Position numbers and translations under genes: made by a program. Below, one piece after another: positions 17,871 to 25,593 of a stretch of 64,000 bases of DNA (the stretch's first letter is position 1; every line of letters starts with the position of its first letter). This DNA is from Rhizobium grahamii CCGE 502 (GTDB lineage: Bacteria > Pseudomonadota > Alphaproteobacteria > Rhizobiales > Rhizobiaceae). The notes under the pieces are model-generated. The model worked only from the letters and a program-made list of their open reading frames with translations, was not told the origin of the DNA and ran no database searches. The DNA lies in the NCBI RefSeq assembly GCF_000298315.2, contig NZ_AEYE02000011.1:62001-126000 (forward strand). The letters are read 5' to 3'.

Positions 17871-19937
17871 TCATATATCCAACTCCAGCCTAGGCCCTGT
17901 CTCGCTCGCTGCGGGCACGGCGCAGCAGATCAGCGCCTCGTCATCAGCGACATCAGCGGTCGGCTCCTTGGTATAGGCGACGGCGCCTGACAGGATTTTC
18001 GTCTTGCAGCTTCCGCAATTGCCGAGGCGACAACTGAACTCAGGCGCCAGGCCGTGCACTTCGGCAAGCTCCAGTAACGTGCCCGATCCCAGCTCCCAGC
18101 GCGCTTCCTTTCCGGAGCGCATGAAATAGACCGGCTGCGGTTTCTCGGCGGCGCGTGCGGACCACCGCGTAACCTCATTCCCTGACCGCTGGAGAGATGC
18201 GGGGCCAAACGCTTCCGCATGGATTCGCCCATCGGCAACATTCAATCCGCGCAGGCCATCATAGACCGACTGCATGAAGCCACTTGGACCGCACAGATAG
18301 AAGTCATAGTCGTTGAACGGCAACACGCTGCTCAGCAGCGTCATGTCAACGCGCCCCTGCTGTTCGTAGTCTTCGCCTCCGACTGTATCACTCAGATCAC
18401 TGAGCAGCCGGACCAGCTTGACGACGCCACCGGACACTGTGGCGAGGGTCTGAAGCTCGGCATCAAACGCGCGGTCCTGTTTGTTGTGAGCCGAATAGAT
18501 CAGCCAGGTCGGCCGTATCCGCCGCGTACGCAACCCCTCATACACGATATGCCGAAGCATCGCGAGCAGTGGTGTGATGCCAATGCCAGCCGCCAGTAGG
18601 ACGGCAGGGCGTCTCTCGGCGGCATCGATCGTGAACGCGCCAGCTGGCGCGCGGACATCGATAATGTCGCCTTCTCGGACAACGTGGTGGAGATGCGTCG
18701 AAACTAGCCCCTCTCGCTTGACGCTGATGCGGTACACGCTGTCGGAGGGGGCAGAGGATATCGTGTAGGTACGAACCAGCGGCGAGTCAGCTCCCGCTAT
18801 GTTGACGCGAATGGGCAAATGCTGCCCGGCGATATGGGGAACGGTCCCGCCCGCATCTGTGGGCTCCAGATAGAATGAGCGCACGTTTGCGCTTTCCTGG
18901 ATGACGCGTGCAACGCGGAACGGCCGCCAGCCCTTTGCAAGGGCCGTCGCGCGAAGTCGGGCGGCGGCCTCATCCCAGCTTCCGGTCATCAGGGAGTTGG
19001 GCGACTGGCCATCAGAACGCGAACGCCAGCGGAGCGGCAGCGCGTCCGCCCTGTAGACGATCTGGCTGGGACGAAAGCACCATAGCCGTTCGGCTCCCTG
19101 GAAAGCCGCGATTTCGGGCGATTCCAGGATGACCCAGGCCTCGCCCGAGAGTTGGAGCAGATCGCCATTCTCGAAATCCGCGAAGACGAGCCCAGCCCGC
19201 GGATTGGCAACGATGTTGCCGAGCGTGTTGAAAAAGAGGTTGCCGGCAAAGTCAGGGATTGTCAGAACGCCGTCCTCGCCGATCCGCACGAACCCCGGCC
19301 TGCCGCCGCGATGCGAGACATCGATCTGCCGCCCGCCATCGTCGCGGTCGACAAAGGACGCAACAAAGAATGCATCCGCTTTCGCGATCATCTCTGCTGG
19401 ACGCCCGCCGAGACTGTTGAAACGGACGGGAGCCGGCCCGCCCGACTGTACTGGGTCTCGCACGAACTCGAAGTCGCGCAACTGTATATATTGCGGGCAG
19501 TTCCCGTAGGACTGTCCGACGCGCACATCGAAGCCGTCGGAGCCGGTTCTGTGGATCGTTCCATTCAGCCGGTTTCGGCGGCGGGTATGGAGTTCGATGC
19601 CGAGCATGGCGACAGCGTTGCCGTTCTCCATCCCCTCATCGGCTGGATCGAGGTGTTCGCGCGGAAGATGGACAGTCAGGGAATGGATATCGGGGCTGTG
19701 CAGGAATCCCGGCCGATTGGCGCGCAACGTCGCCCAAGGGTTGCCTTTCGTGTCCACGCTTCCGAGGGCGATGAAGGGTAGCTGCGGATAGAATTCGCGA
19801 TGCTGATCGATCAGGTGATCCCGCAGGACGCGACGGCCCACTTCATCCATTCGCTTGGCGACGCCGACCTTTTCCTGAAGCGCGACCTCCCCGGCATGCC
19901 AGGGAGAGGGCTTGGCGCCGTGTGTTTCGGCTGACAT
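17871..19937 (-). CDS. PNPOx-like / FNR-like reductase / 2Fe-2S ferredoxin hybrid oxidoreductase
   Basis: A 688-residue three-part protein. The N-terminal half (about 30-330) is a pyridoxamine-phosphate-oxidase-like split barrel ([36 protein letters not shown]). The middle (about 350-590) is a ferredoxin-reductase module with [11 protein letters not shown] for flavin and [15 protein letters not shown] for nucleotide binding. The C-terminus is a plant-type 2Fe-2S ferredoxin with CRLGNCGSC and a distal Cys in ALICC. AAGGAGG precedes the start at 19937. It is 29 bp downstream of a GST gene and divergent from a LysR gene, which suggests an inducible electrophile or flavin-linked redox system; the substrate is unknown. 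Confidence 0.87.
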   Translation of the reverse strand: MSAETHGAKPSPWHAGEVALQEKVGVAKRMDEVGRRVLRDHLIDQHREFYPQLPFIALGSVDTKGNPWATLRANRPGFLHSPDIHSLTVHLPREHLDPADEGMENGNAVAMLGIELHTRRRNRLNGTIHRTGSDGFDVRVGQSYGNCPQYIQLRDFEFVRDPVQSGGPAPVRFNSLGGRPAEMIAKADAFFVASFVDRDDGGRQIDVSHRGGRPGFVRIGEDGVLTIPDFAGNLFFNTLGNIVANPRAGLVFADFENGDLLQLSGEAWVILESPEIAAFQGAERLWCFRPSQIVYRADALPLRWRSRSDGQSPNSLMTGSWDEAAARLRATALAKGWRPFRVARVIQESANVRSFYLEPTDAGGTVPHIAGQHLPIRVNIAGADSPLVRTYTISSAPSDSVYRISVKREGLVSTHLHHVVREGDIIDVRAPAGAFTIDAAERRPAVLLAAGIGITPLLAMLRHIVYEGLRTRRIRPTWLIYSAHNKQDRAFDAELQTLATVSGGVVKLVRLLSDLSDTVGGEDYEQQGRVDMTLLSSVLPFNDYDFYLCGPSGFMQSVYDGLRGLNVADGRIHAEAFGPASLQRSGNEVTRWSARAAEKPQPVYFMRSGKEARWELGSGTLLELAEVHGLAPEFSCRLGNCGSCKTKILSGAVAYTKEPTADVADDEALICCAVPAASETGPRLELDI

Positions 19938-19966
19938 AGCTGCCTCCTTTCTCGGCAGGGTGTGCC

Positions 19967-20584
19967 TCAAGCCGCATCGACAATGCCGACGGGCGATTTT
20001 TGGAAGGGCTCAAAGCCGGGCAGGCTCTCGATCCGTTCGAGCCAGCCCGTCACGTTGCGATAGGCCGATCGGTCGACATTTCCTTCCGGCGCCCGGGCGA
20101 TATAGCTGTAAAGGGCGACATCGGCGATGGTTGCTCGGCTCGCGGCAATCCACTCACGATCCGCCAGACGGTCGTCGATCAACTGCAGAATTCGATGAGC
20201 GCGTGCGATCACTTCAGCGCTGTCGAATGTCGCGCCGAACAACGTCACCAGCCTTGCCGCACATGGCCCGTAGGCAATCTCGCCGGCCGCAACCGAAAGC
20301 CACCGCTGGATCGCTGCCGCGGCTGCGGGCTCCTCCGGAAGCCAACCTTCAGGCGCGTACTTCTTGGCGAGGTAGACGAGGATGGCATTGGAGTCGCTGA
20401 TAACGACATCGCCATCTTCGAGCACCGGCAACTGGCCGAACGGATTGAGCGCAAGGAACTTGGCGCTCTTGTGTTCCCTGGCAGCAAGGTCGATTTCCAC
20501 GACCTCGGCGTCGATGCCAATCAGCGACAGGAAGAGGTGAGCGCGATGGGAATGGCCGGATAGGGGATGGGAATAGAGCTTCAT
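19967..20584 (-). CDS. Glutathione S-transferase family protein
   Basis: The 205-residue protein starts [19 protein letters not shown], a thioredoxin-like GST N-domain, with [13 protein letters not shown] and the glutathione-binding SDSNAI. The C-domain contains [15 protein letters not shown]. An in-frame GTG at 20599 is an alternative start. It heads a two-gene transcript with the hybrid oxidoreductase and is divergent from a LysR-type regulator. Confidence 0.9.
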   Translation of the reverse strand: MKLYSHPLSGHSHRAHLFLSLIGIDAEVVEIDLAAREHKSAKFLALNPFGQLPVLEDGDVVISDSNAILVYLAKKYAPEGWLPEEPAAAAAIQRWLSVAAGEIAYGPCAARLVTLFGATFDSAEVIARAHRILQLIDDRLADREWIAASRATIADVALYSYIARAPEGNVDRSAYRNVTGWLERIESLPGFEPFQKSPVGIVDAA

Positions 20585-20614
20585 CAGTTTGGTCTCCACG
20601 TTAAGGGTAGACAG

Positions 20615-20655
20615 ACGATAATTGTTCCTAGCCGCGTATTGAATTACGATAATTG
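20615..20655. promoter_or_regulatory. Candidate LysR operator: direct repeat in the GST-lysR intergenic region
   Basis: The 10-mer ACGATAATTG occurs at 20615-20624 and again at 20646-20655, 31 bp apart, about three helical turns. It lies in the 109-bp divergent promoter region between the GST start and the LysR start. This placement fits cooperative binding by a LysR tetramer, but binding is inferred. Confidence 0.5.
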
Positions 20656-20693
20656 GAAAGAAACTATTTCATGTTGTGGAATAACGGTGCGTG

Positions 20694-21581
20694 ATGGATC
20701 GACTTCAATGCATGAGAGTTTTCGTCAAGGTCGCCGAAACCGCGAGCTTTGCGCAGGCTGCGCGCCAACTCCATATGAGTGCGCCGGCGGTCACGCGCGC
20801 GGTCGCCTCTCTCGAAGAGGCCACCGGGGCGCGGCTCTTCGTGCGCTCAACACGCTCGGTGAAGCTGACGCCATCAGGCAACCGATATGCGGACGACTGC
20901 CGAAGGATACTCAGCGATATCGACGAGGCGGAAGCTTCGGCCGGTGGGGCCCACTCAAGCGCGTCCGGGATCCTCAGCATCACTGCGCCGGTATTGTTCG
21001 GTCAAATCCATGTCGTCCCGATCTTGACCGAGTTTCTCAGCATGCACCCGGCCGTCACCGGGCGCGTCCTGTTCTTCGATCGGATGGTCAACCTCGTGGA
21101 GGAGGGCATCGACGTCGCCATTCGTATAGGCCACCTGCAGGACTCGGACCAGCAGGCGACCAAAGTGGGCAGCGTGCGCCGCGTCGTCTGCGGCGCGCCG
21201 GGCTATTTCGCGCGCCATGGCGAGCCGATAACGCCGGCGGATCTCACCCGGCACGTGACCATCGTCAATACGGGATCATCGGCGCCGTTGGACTGGCACT
21301 TCGCGCCCAACCATACGCCCGTCAAGCTTCACCCGCGCATGTACTGCAACACCGTCGATGCATCGATCTCCGCGGCGCTGACGGGGTGGGGCCTGACGCG
21401 GACCTTGTCCTACCAGGTGGCGGAGCACCTTGCTGCCGGTCGGTTGAGGACGGTGCTCGACCAGTACGAGGAAGAGCCGTTGCCGATCCACGTGGTCCAC
21501 GTGGAGGGGAGGCATGTCTCGGCGAAGACGCGTGCATTCGTGGATTTTGTGGCTCAGAAGATAAAAGCACTCGGCCTTTGA
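20694..21581 (+). CDS. LysR-type transcriptional regulator
   Basis: The 295-residue protein has the LysR winged helix at the N-terminus (FVKVAETASFAQAARQLHMS then PAVTRAVASLEEATGARLF) and a periplasmic-binding-protein-like effector domain (GILSITAPVLFGQIHVVPIL). An overlapping GTG start at 20691 is possible. It is divergent from the GST and hybrid oxidoreductase genes, which it probably controls through the repeat in the shared intergenic region. Confidence 0.93.
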   Translation: MDRLQCMRVFVKVAETASFAQAARQLHMSAPAVTRAVASLEEATGARLFVRSTRSVKLTPSGNRYADDCRRILSDIDEAEASAGGAHSSASGILSITAPVLFGQIHVVPILTEFLSMHPAVTGRVLFFDRMVNLVEEGIDVAIRIGHLQDSDQQATKVGSVRRVVCGAPGYFARHGEPITPADLTRHVTIVNTGSSAPLDWHFAPNHTPVKLHPRMYCNTVDASISAALTGWGLTRTLSYQVAEHLAAGRLRTVLDQYEEEPLPIHVVHVEGRHVSAKTRAFVDFVAQKIKALGL

Positions 21582-21639
21582 ACCGGGAGCGGAATGCTGA
21601 CGTCGGGTGGGACGCCACCGATGATGCACATCCGGACGT

Positions 21640-21843
21640 TCAAGCCGTTGCTCTGGTCGATGTTTCGTACCTTTTGGACATGAAGCTTATTCGGTCGAGA
21701 TTGTTCAGCAGATCGACCATGTCGCATGCTTCGCGCCAGGTCATCCTGGCCATCGGAACGCCGTTCAGTTCAGCCGGGCGCTGTGTCGTGGCGTCGACGA
21801 CTGTCCAAAGGCCGTCCTCCATCCGAAGATTATATCGGCACAT
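21640..21843 (-). CDS. Small conserved-looking hypothetical protein
   Basis: A 67-residue product beginning MCRYNLRMEDGLWTVVDA, with PAELNGVPMARMTWREACDM and VDLLNNLDRI. It reads like a folded small protein, and CGGAG lies about 10 bp before the ATG. I recognise no domain. It is alone, downstream of and convergent with the LysR gene. Confidence 0.6.
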   Translation of the reverse strand: MCRYNLRMEDGLWTVVDATTQRPAELNGVPMARMTWREACDMVDLLNNLDRISFMSKRYETSTRATA

Positions 21844-21990
21844 TTACGCATGTCTCCGTTATGCAACGGCCGGATACTTTCACAATGGTTAATATTAGTC
21901 CACCCTAAAGGACGACCGATATCGCTGGTATCAACAGGCTGGCAAAGACTGTGCATTCCTTGGCTGTATTGGGCAATAAGGGCCTAGAAT

Positions 21991-22018
21991 CAAAAACGGC
22001 GCCGTAGCGCCGTCTTGG
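21991..22018 (-). terminator. Rho-independent terminator of the first DUF1127 gene
   Basis: The stem ACGGCGC / GCGCCGT (21996-22002 with 22007-22013) has a 4-nt loop. On the minus strand it is followed by a T-run, 26 bp after the DUF1127 stop codon. Confidence 0.8.
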
Positions 22019-22038
22019 AAGCTCAGCGCTCGCCGCTA

Positions 22039-22188
22039 TTAGCGGAACGAGCGGGAAGCGATGGTACGGATGTCGTAACGGCTAACGCCAATGTCGGCGA
22101 GCGTCTGGTTGGAAAGGCTGCCAAGTTCGCTGAGCGTGCGGCGGTAGCTAATCCAGCTCTTTGCAATGCGGATCGGGTTCATGTTCAT
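22039..22188 (-). CDS. DUF1127 small protein (copy 1)
   Basis: A 49-residue basic microprotein, MNMNPIRIAKSWISYRR then TLSELGSLSNQTLADIGVSR, ending YDIRTIASRSFR. The LxxLSNxxLxDIGxxRxDI pattern defines the DUF1127 family. GAGGA precedes the ATG at 22188. DUF1127 proteins in rhizobia and Brucella have been linked to RNA-related regulation, phosphate or carbon responses and LysR (VtlR) control. It is a one-gene transcript with its own promoter and terminator. Confidence 0.88.
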   Translation of the reverse strand: MNMNPIRIAKSWISYRRTLSELGSLSNQTLADIGVSRYDIRTIASRSFR

Positions 22189-22244
22189 CTTCCTCAAAGT
22201 GACCGTCGAGAGCGGCGCCATCGCCGCCTGATCGTTGATCGCTC

Positions 22245-22308
22245 ATATAGATGTTCTCTGTCATATTGTGCAGTGCAAAGAAAAGGCATCTGCTATGCAA
22301 TTGTGCAT
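22245..22308 (-). promoter_or_regulatory. Promoter and LysR-like dyad of DUF1127 copy 1
   Basis: On the minus strand a dyad ATGC-N6-GCAT (22295-22308) is followed by CAG, then TTGCACTGCA (22269-22278), then the -10 box CTATAT (22245-22250). The TGCATAG edge of the dyad lies exactly 42 bp from the -10. The predicted start is about 50 nt before the start codon. The same layout recurs upstream of copy 2 and of the sRNA. Confidence 0.7.
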
Positions 22309-22404
22309 GCGATGCTCATTTCGGATGCAGGGGCTACTATCTGGGCGCCGCCGCTTGAGAACCCGCTGCGGCCACAACCATTGCGGAAGCCAGTAGCCAG
22401 ACAA

Positions 22405-22440
22405 AAGAAAACGCCCGTTGCCATTGGCAGCGGGCGTCTT
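22405..22440 (-). terminator. Rho-independent terminator of the second DUF1127 gene
   Basis: The stem ACGCCCG / CGGGCGT (22411-22417 with 22431-22437) is extended by inner TTGCC/GGCAG pairing. On the minus strand it is followed by TTTTCTTTTG, 41 bp after the stop of DUF1127 copy 2. Confidence 0.8.
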
Positions 22441-22480
22441 GGGTAAGCGATCTGCTTGGGAGGATAGCGGATCGCTTGTC

Positions 22481-22627
22481 TTAGCGGGCAGAAGCCTCGC
22501 GAGCAACGCGCTGGATGTCAGAGCGGTCGATGCCGAGATCGTGCAACTCCCGGTTGGTCATGCGGCCGAGTTCGGTAACAGTCTGACGGTACTTGCGCCA
22601 GTTGTTGAAAGAGCGTGTGAAGTTCAT
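22481..22627 (-). CDS. DUF1127 small protein (copy 2)
   Basis: A 48-residue microprotein, MNFTRSFNNWRKYRQTVTEL then GRMTNRELHDLGIDRSDIQ, ending RVAREASAR. It has the same LGRMTNRELHDLGIDRSDI core as the family and is clearly related to copy 1. GGGGAC lies upstream of the ATG at 22627. It has its own promoter with the shared dyad, about 70 nt of 5' leader and its own terminator. Confidence 0.9.
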   Translation of the reverse strand: MNFTRSFNNWRKYRQTVTELGRMTNRELHDLGIDRSDIQRVAREASAR

Positions 22628-22703
22628 TTTAGTCCCCTTTCCGTAGGGCTTGCGATTTGCCAGCTGCCGCCGATCGGCGCTGACCTCTATTTGATGAACT
22701 GGA

Positions 22704-22766
22704 ATATATGTTGCACTGCGAAGTCTCGCCAGAGACAAGATTACAGGGCACCTATGCATCAAATGC
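22704..22766 (-). promoter_or_regulatory. Promoter and LysR-like dyad of DUF1127 copy 2
   Basis: On the minus strand the dyad CTGCATTTGATGCATAG (T-N11-A type; ATGC edge at 22754-22757) lies exactly 42 bp upstream of ATATAT (22704-22709). A GCAGTGCAA element is also present but displaced relative to the other two promoters. The predicted transcript starts about 70 nt before the start codon. Confidence 0.6.
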
Positions 22767-23053
22767 AGATCTCGTGCCGTTAATTGCGTGATTTGGCCAT
22801 CATCTGGTCAATCAATAGGCAGAATGCCCTGCTGCGGATCAGTTCGGGAGTGGTTTCCGGCGGCTGTGTGCAGGGCATAACGGGTTTCCGACAGAGTTCG
22901 CCCGGTTCGCTCGTCGCGAGCGACGATTGTTCCGATTGCTTGCGAGGGCGCGCCTGGTGGTCATATCGGTCGTGCGCCAGGTTCCGCCTGAGCGATTGTC
23001 ATGGTCCTGCCGCAGATCGCTGGAAACGTTGGGGCTTAGGCGGCTGTGCTCTG

Positions 23054-23092
23054 AAAAACCAAACGCCCACCGGGGGAGGATCCGGTGGGCGT
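23054..23092 (-). terminator. Terminator hairpin of the candidate sRNA
   Basis: An 11-bp stem ACGCCCACCGG / CCGGTGGGCGT (23063-23073 with 23082-23092) has ATCCTCCCC in the loop. On the minus strand it is followed by TTGGTTTTT. The loop itself repeats the anti-Shine-Dalgarno motif of the sRNA. Confidence 0.85.
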
Positions 23093-23242
23093 CATTAGGG
23101 TGACTGACAACTGGGAGGAGGAGTGTTGCCAGTCTATCGGAGGGCGCTGGGAGGAGGAGTGCGCTGCTCCGAATCTCGTTATGAAGATCATTTTCGCAGG
23201 CTTCCGGAAACCCGGGCGGGGGCGCCATTCCCTGTCTTATGA
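23054..23242 (-). ncRNA. Candidate alpha-r14/NfeR1 (cuckoo-like) trans-acting sRNA with three anti-SD loops
   Basis: Read on the minus strand, three consecutive stem-loops each expose a pyrimidine-rich anti-Shine-Dalgarno motif. Hairpin 1 (23139-23170) has a GCGC/GCGC stem with ACTCCTCCTCCCA in the loop. Hairpin 2 (23104-23132) has an 8-bp stem CTGGCAAC/GTTGTCAG with the same 13-nt loop. Hairpin 3 is the terminator with ATCCTCCCC in the loop. This matches the known alpha-proteobacterial alpha-r14 (NfeR1) family, which represses many mRNAs by pairing with ribosome binding sites. A -10 box CTATAT at 23249-23254 predicts a 5' end near 23242; a shorter processed form starting near 23175 is equally possible. 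No convincing ORF lies in it. Confidence 0.78.
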
Positions 23243-23248
23243 CCAACC

Positions 23249-23312
23249 ATATAGGAAGGTCGATCTCGATTTTGCAGTGCAATATTCTCATACTGCCTAT
23301 GCATCAAGTGCA
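23249..23312 (-). promoter_or_regulatory. Promoter and LysR-like dyad of the sRNA gene
   Basis: On the minus strand ATGC-N7-GCAT (23298-23312, a T-N11-A site) is followed by AGGCAG, TTGCACTGCA (23273-23282) and CTATAT (23249-23254). The TGCATAG edge is 42 bp from the -10, and TTGCACTGCA is 18 bp from it, identical to DUF1127 copy 1. The rest of the 237-bp gap up to 23479 shows no gene. Confidence 0.7.
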
Positions 23313-23479
23313 TGGCTGCGAGTATGGGTATATATTAGCGATTTGACGTTATCGATAGGTTAAGGCGCGCGCCTAATTTTGCACAATGAGGAATTCATAT
23401 GGGAATATTTCCCTCCTGCTCAATCAACGGCTATAAAGTAACGAGAAAGCGCGTCTTTGCGTGTTTGGCGGAGTAGGGC

Positions 23480-24583
23480 ATGTACCGCGGTAGACTGGAG
23501 CGAGATCTTTCAGTTTGGGTGGAAAAAGGGCTTTTGCCGGAAGCGACCGCAGGAGCGCTGTTGGGGGAATATGATGCCCGTCCGGCGAGCTTCAGCCTCG
23601 GCAAGGTGTTGATGATCCTTGCCGCAATCCTGCTCGGCGCGGCGATCCTGCTTGTCGTGGCTTCGAACTGGGAGGCCATTCCGCGCCTCGTCCGCCTGGC
23701 AGTCATTCTTGCGGTTATCTGGACTGTGCATCTCGGCGCAGCCGCCATGCTGAGGCGTGGTGCGATCGCGGCGGCAAGCGGGCTGCTGGTGATTGGCACC
23801 TTATCCTTCGGCGGGGCGATTTCGCTGGTCGGGCAGATGTACCATCTGTCCGGCGACGAGTTGACGGTGATGTATCTCTGGTTCGCCATTGCCGTCGTTT
23901 CGGCGATTCTGTTCCGCTCGGGCGTCGTCGCTGCGGTGGCTGGCTTTTTGTCTTGGGGCAGCTTTGCAGCCTATCTCGATACCTACGATACCCGCTGGGT
24001 CGGTCTTGATCCTTGGGTCGTGCCGTTGATGGCGGTGGTTGTCATTGGCCTTGTGCGCTTCACCGGCGCAGGTCGCGTGCGGCATCTGGCATACCTGCTG
24101 GTCGTCGGCTGGCTGACCTGGATCTATGCGGTCAACGAGAATTTCTGGCTTGCCCTTGTCTATTTTGTTGCCGGCATGCTGACTTTCGTGGCCGTCAGCC
24201 TGCCGCTGCCGCGTCTCTCTGCACTCGTCAGAAGCGCCGGCTCCGCGCCCGCGTTCTACGCGTTCCTCGTCGCAGTGATTGGCTTGTTCTTCCTGCACGT
24301 CGAACTCGAGCATGGCTGGCAGTTCGTAACATTGGCGGTGGTGACGCTCGGCGCTGCGATTCTGGCGATCGCGCTCCAAGGCCGCAACAATGGCGCGGTG
24401 CGCTATCTGGGTTACACGGTGTTTGCGGTGGAGATGCTCTATCTTGCGTCGGTGACGGTCGGATCGATTCTCGGTACATCCAGCCTCTTCTTGTTCTCGG
24501 GGCTCTTCGTTGCTGCCGTGGCATGGATCGTCATTCGGCTTGAGCGGCGATTTGCAGCCAGAACGCAGGGGGCAAGCGTATGA
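23480..24583 (+). CDS. DUF2157 multi-pass membrane protein
   Basis: A 367-residue integral membrane protein. A soluble N-terminal helical segment (LERDLSVWVEKGLLPEATAG, about residues 6-25) precedes about ten hydrophobic segments. SNWEAIPRLVRL and GGAISLVGQMYHLSGD are typical of DUF2157. The ATG at 23480 follows GGCGGAG. Its stop overlaps the GDYXXLXY gene by 4 bp, a widespread pairing. The function is unknown. Confidence 0.85.
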   Translation: MYRGRLERDLSVWVEKGLLPEATAGALLGEYDARPASFSLGKVLMILAAILLGAAILLVVASNWEAIPRLVRLAVILAVIWTVHLGAAAMLRRGAIAAASGLLVIGTLSFGGAISLVGQMYHLSGDELTVMYLWFAIAVVSAILFRSGVVAAVAGFLSWGSFAAYLDTYDTRWVGLDPWVVPLMAVVVIGLVRFTGAGRVRHLAYLLVVGWLTWIYAVNENFWLALVYFVAGMLTFVAVSLPLPRLSALVRSAGSAPAFYAFLVAVIGLFFLHVELEHGWQFVTLAVVTLGAAILAIALQGRNNGAVRYLGYTVFAVEMLYLASVTVGSILGTSSLFLFSGLFVAAVAWIVIRLERRFAARTQGASV

Positions 24584-25167
24584 GCGTGTTTTCAATGCAA
24601 GGCTCAGGGTGCCGCTACTTTGTCGCCGCAGTCATTGTTGCCGCTCTGCAGACGGCGGTGCTGGGGTACGTCATTGAGAGTCGTGCTTCGATTTTGCGCA
24701 GTGGCGCCGATATTCTTCTAAAGACTGCGCCGGTGGATCCGCGCGACTTTTTGCGCGGCGACTACGTGGTACTGAACTACGACATATCCTCGGTTCCGGT
24801 CGCCTCGATCATTGGCGGCGTCCCTCAGGATCAGGGCAGCAAGAGCCTCTGGGTGCGCTTGAAGCCTGGTGATGGGGGCTTCTGGGGCATTGTCGAATCA
24901 TCGTTCGCGCCTTTGCCGGAGCAGGCGGGGGCTGTCTTTTTGCACACCAGACCTTTCTACAGCTACGGACCCAGTTCCGCCGATCATCTTCGCGTCGAGT
25001 ACGGGATCGAACGTTACTACGTTCCCGAAGGACAGGGGACGGCTCTCGAGCGGGCTCGCCAAGATGGTGATGTATCCATTGCCGTTCGTGTGGCGTCCGA
25101 CGGAACGCCGCAGATCCGCAGCCTGCTCGTCGACGGCAAGCCCGCTTACGACGAGCCTCTTTATTGA
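24580..25167 (+). CDS. GDYXXLXY domain-containing membrane-anchored protein
   Basis: The 195-residue protein has one N-terminal membrane segment (about 13-31) and a periplasmic domain carrying the family signature RGDYVVLNY (about residues 59-67) and a second half with GIERYYVPEGQG. It overlaps the DUF2157 gene (ATGA), so both are made together and probably form one membrane complex. The function is unknown. Confidence 0.87.
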   Translation: MSVFSMQGSGCRYFVAAVIVAALQTAVLGYVIESRASILRSGADILLKTAPVDPRDFLRGDYVVLNYDISSVPVASIIGGVPQDQGSKSLWVRLKPGDGGFWGIVESSFAPLPEQAGAVFLHTRPFYSYGPSSADHLRVEYGIERYYVPEGQGTALERARQDGDVSIAVRVASDGTPQIRSLLVDGKPAYDEPLY

Positions 25168-25322
25168 ATAGAGGCCAAATGGGTGTGGAAGCCTGCGAGT
25201 GCGGGCGAAATCACTGTCATTTGCCCTTCATTTTTCCTTTGCCTCTCCCAAATCGGGTGATATAGAGACGCCGCGCTCCGGAAGGCCTCATGTGCAGGCA
25301 TATGCATGCGGTTTTTGAGAAC

Positions 25323-25407
<85 letters not shown>

Positions 25408-25593
25408 AAAGCTGGCTTGCAGGCGGGGGGACCGGAACCGGTATCCCTCGATTACCCGGAAGCAAGCGCCGTTCCGCCTTGGGTGGAATGAATAAGAATT
25501 GAGAACAAGCCACGCTCGGCAACTTTCCGGCGTCGTGCTCATCGAAACGAACGGCGTCTGGGCACGGCCGCCACGAAATGAAGGTAGGAAGAC

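Noticed and set aside
20567-21892. 441-codon plus-strand frame over the LysR gene
   Set aside because: It is out of frame with LysR, and its product is Arg/Gly-rich without a domain.
23112-23160. Repeated GGGAGGAGGAG on the plus strand as strong ribosome binding sites
   Set aside because: No start codon with a sensible frame follows either copy. The repeats sit in hairpin loops, so they are better read as anti-SD motifs of a minus-strand RNA.
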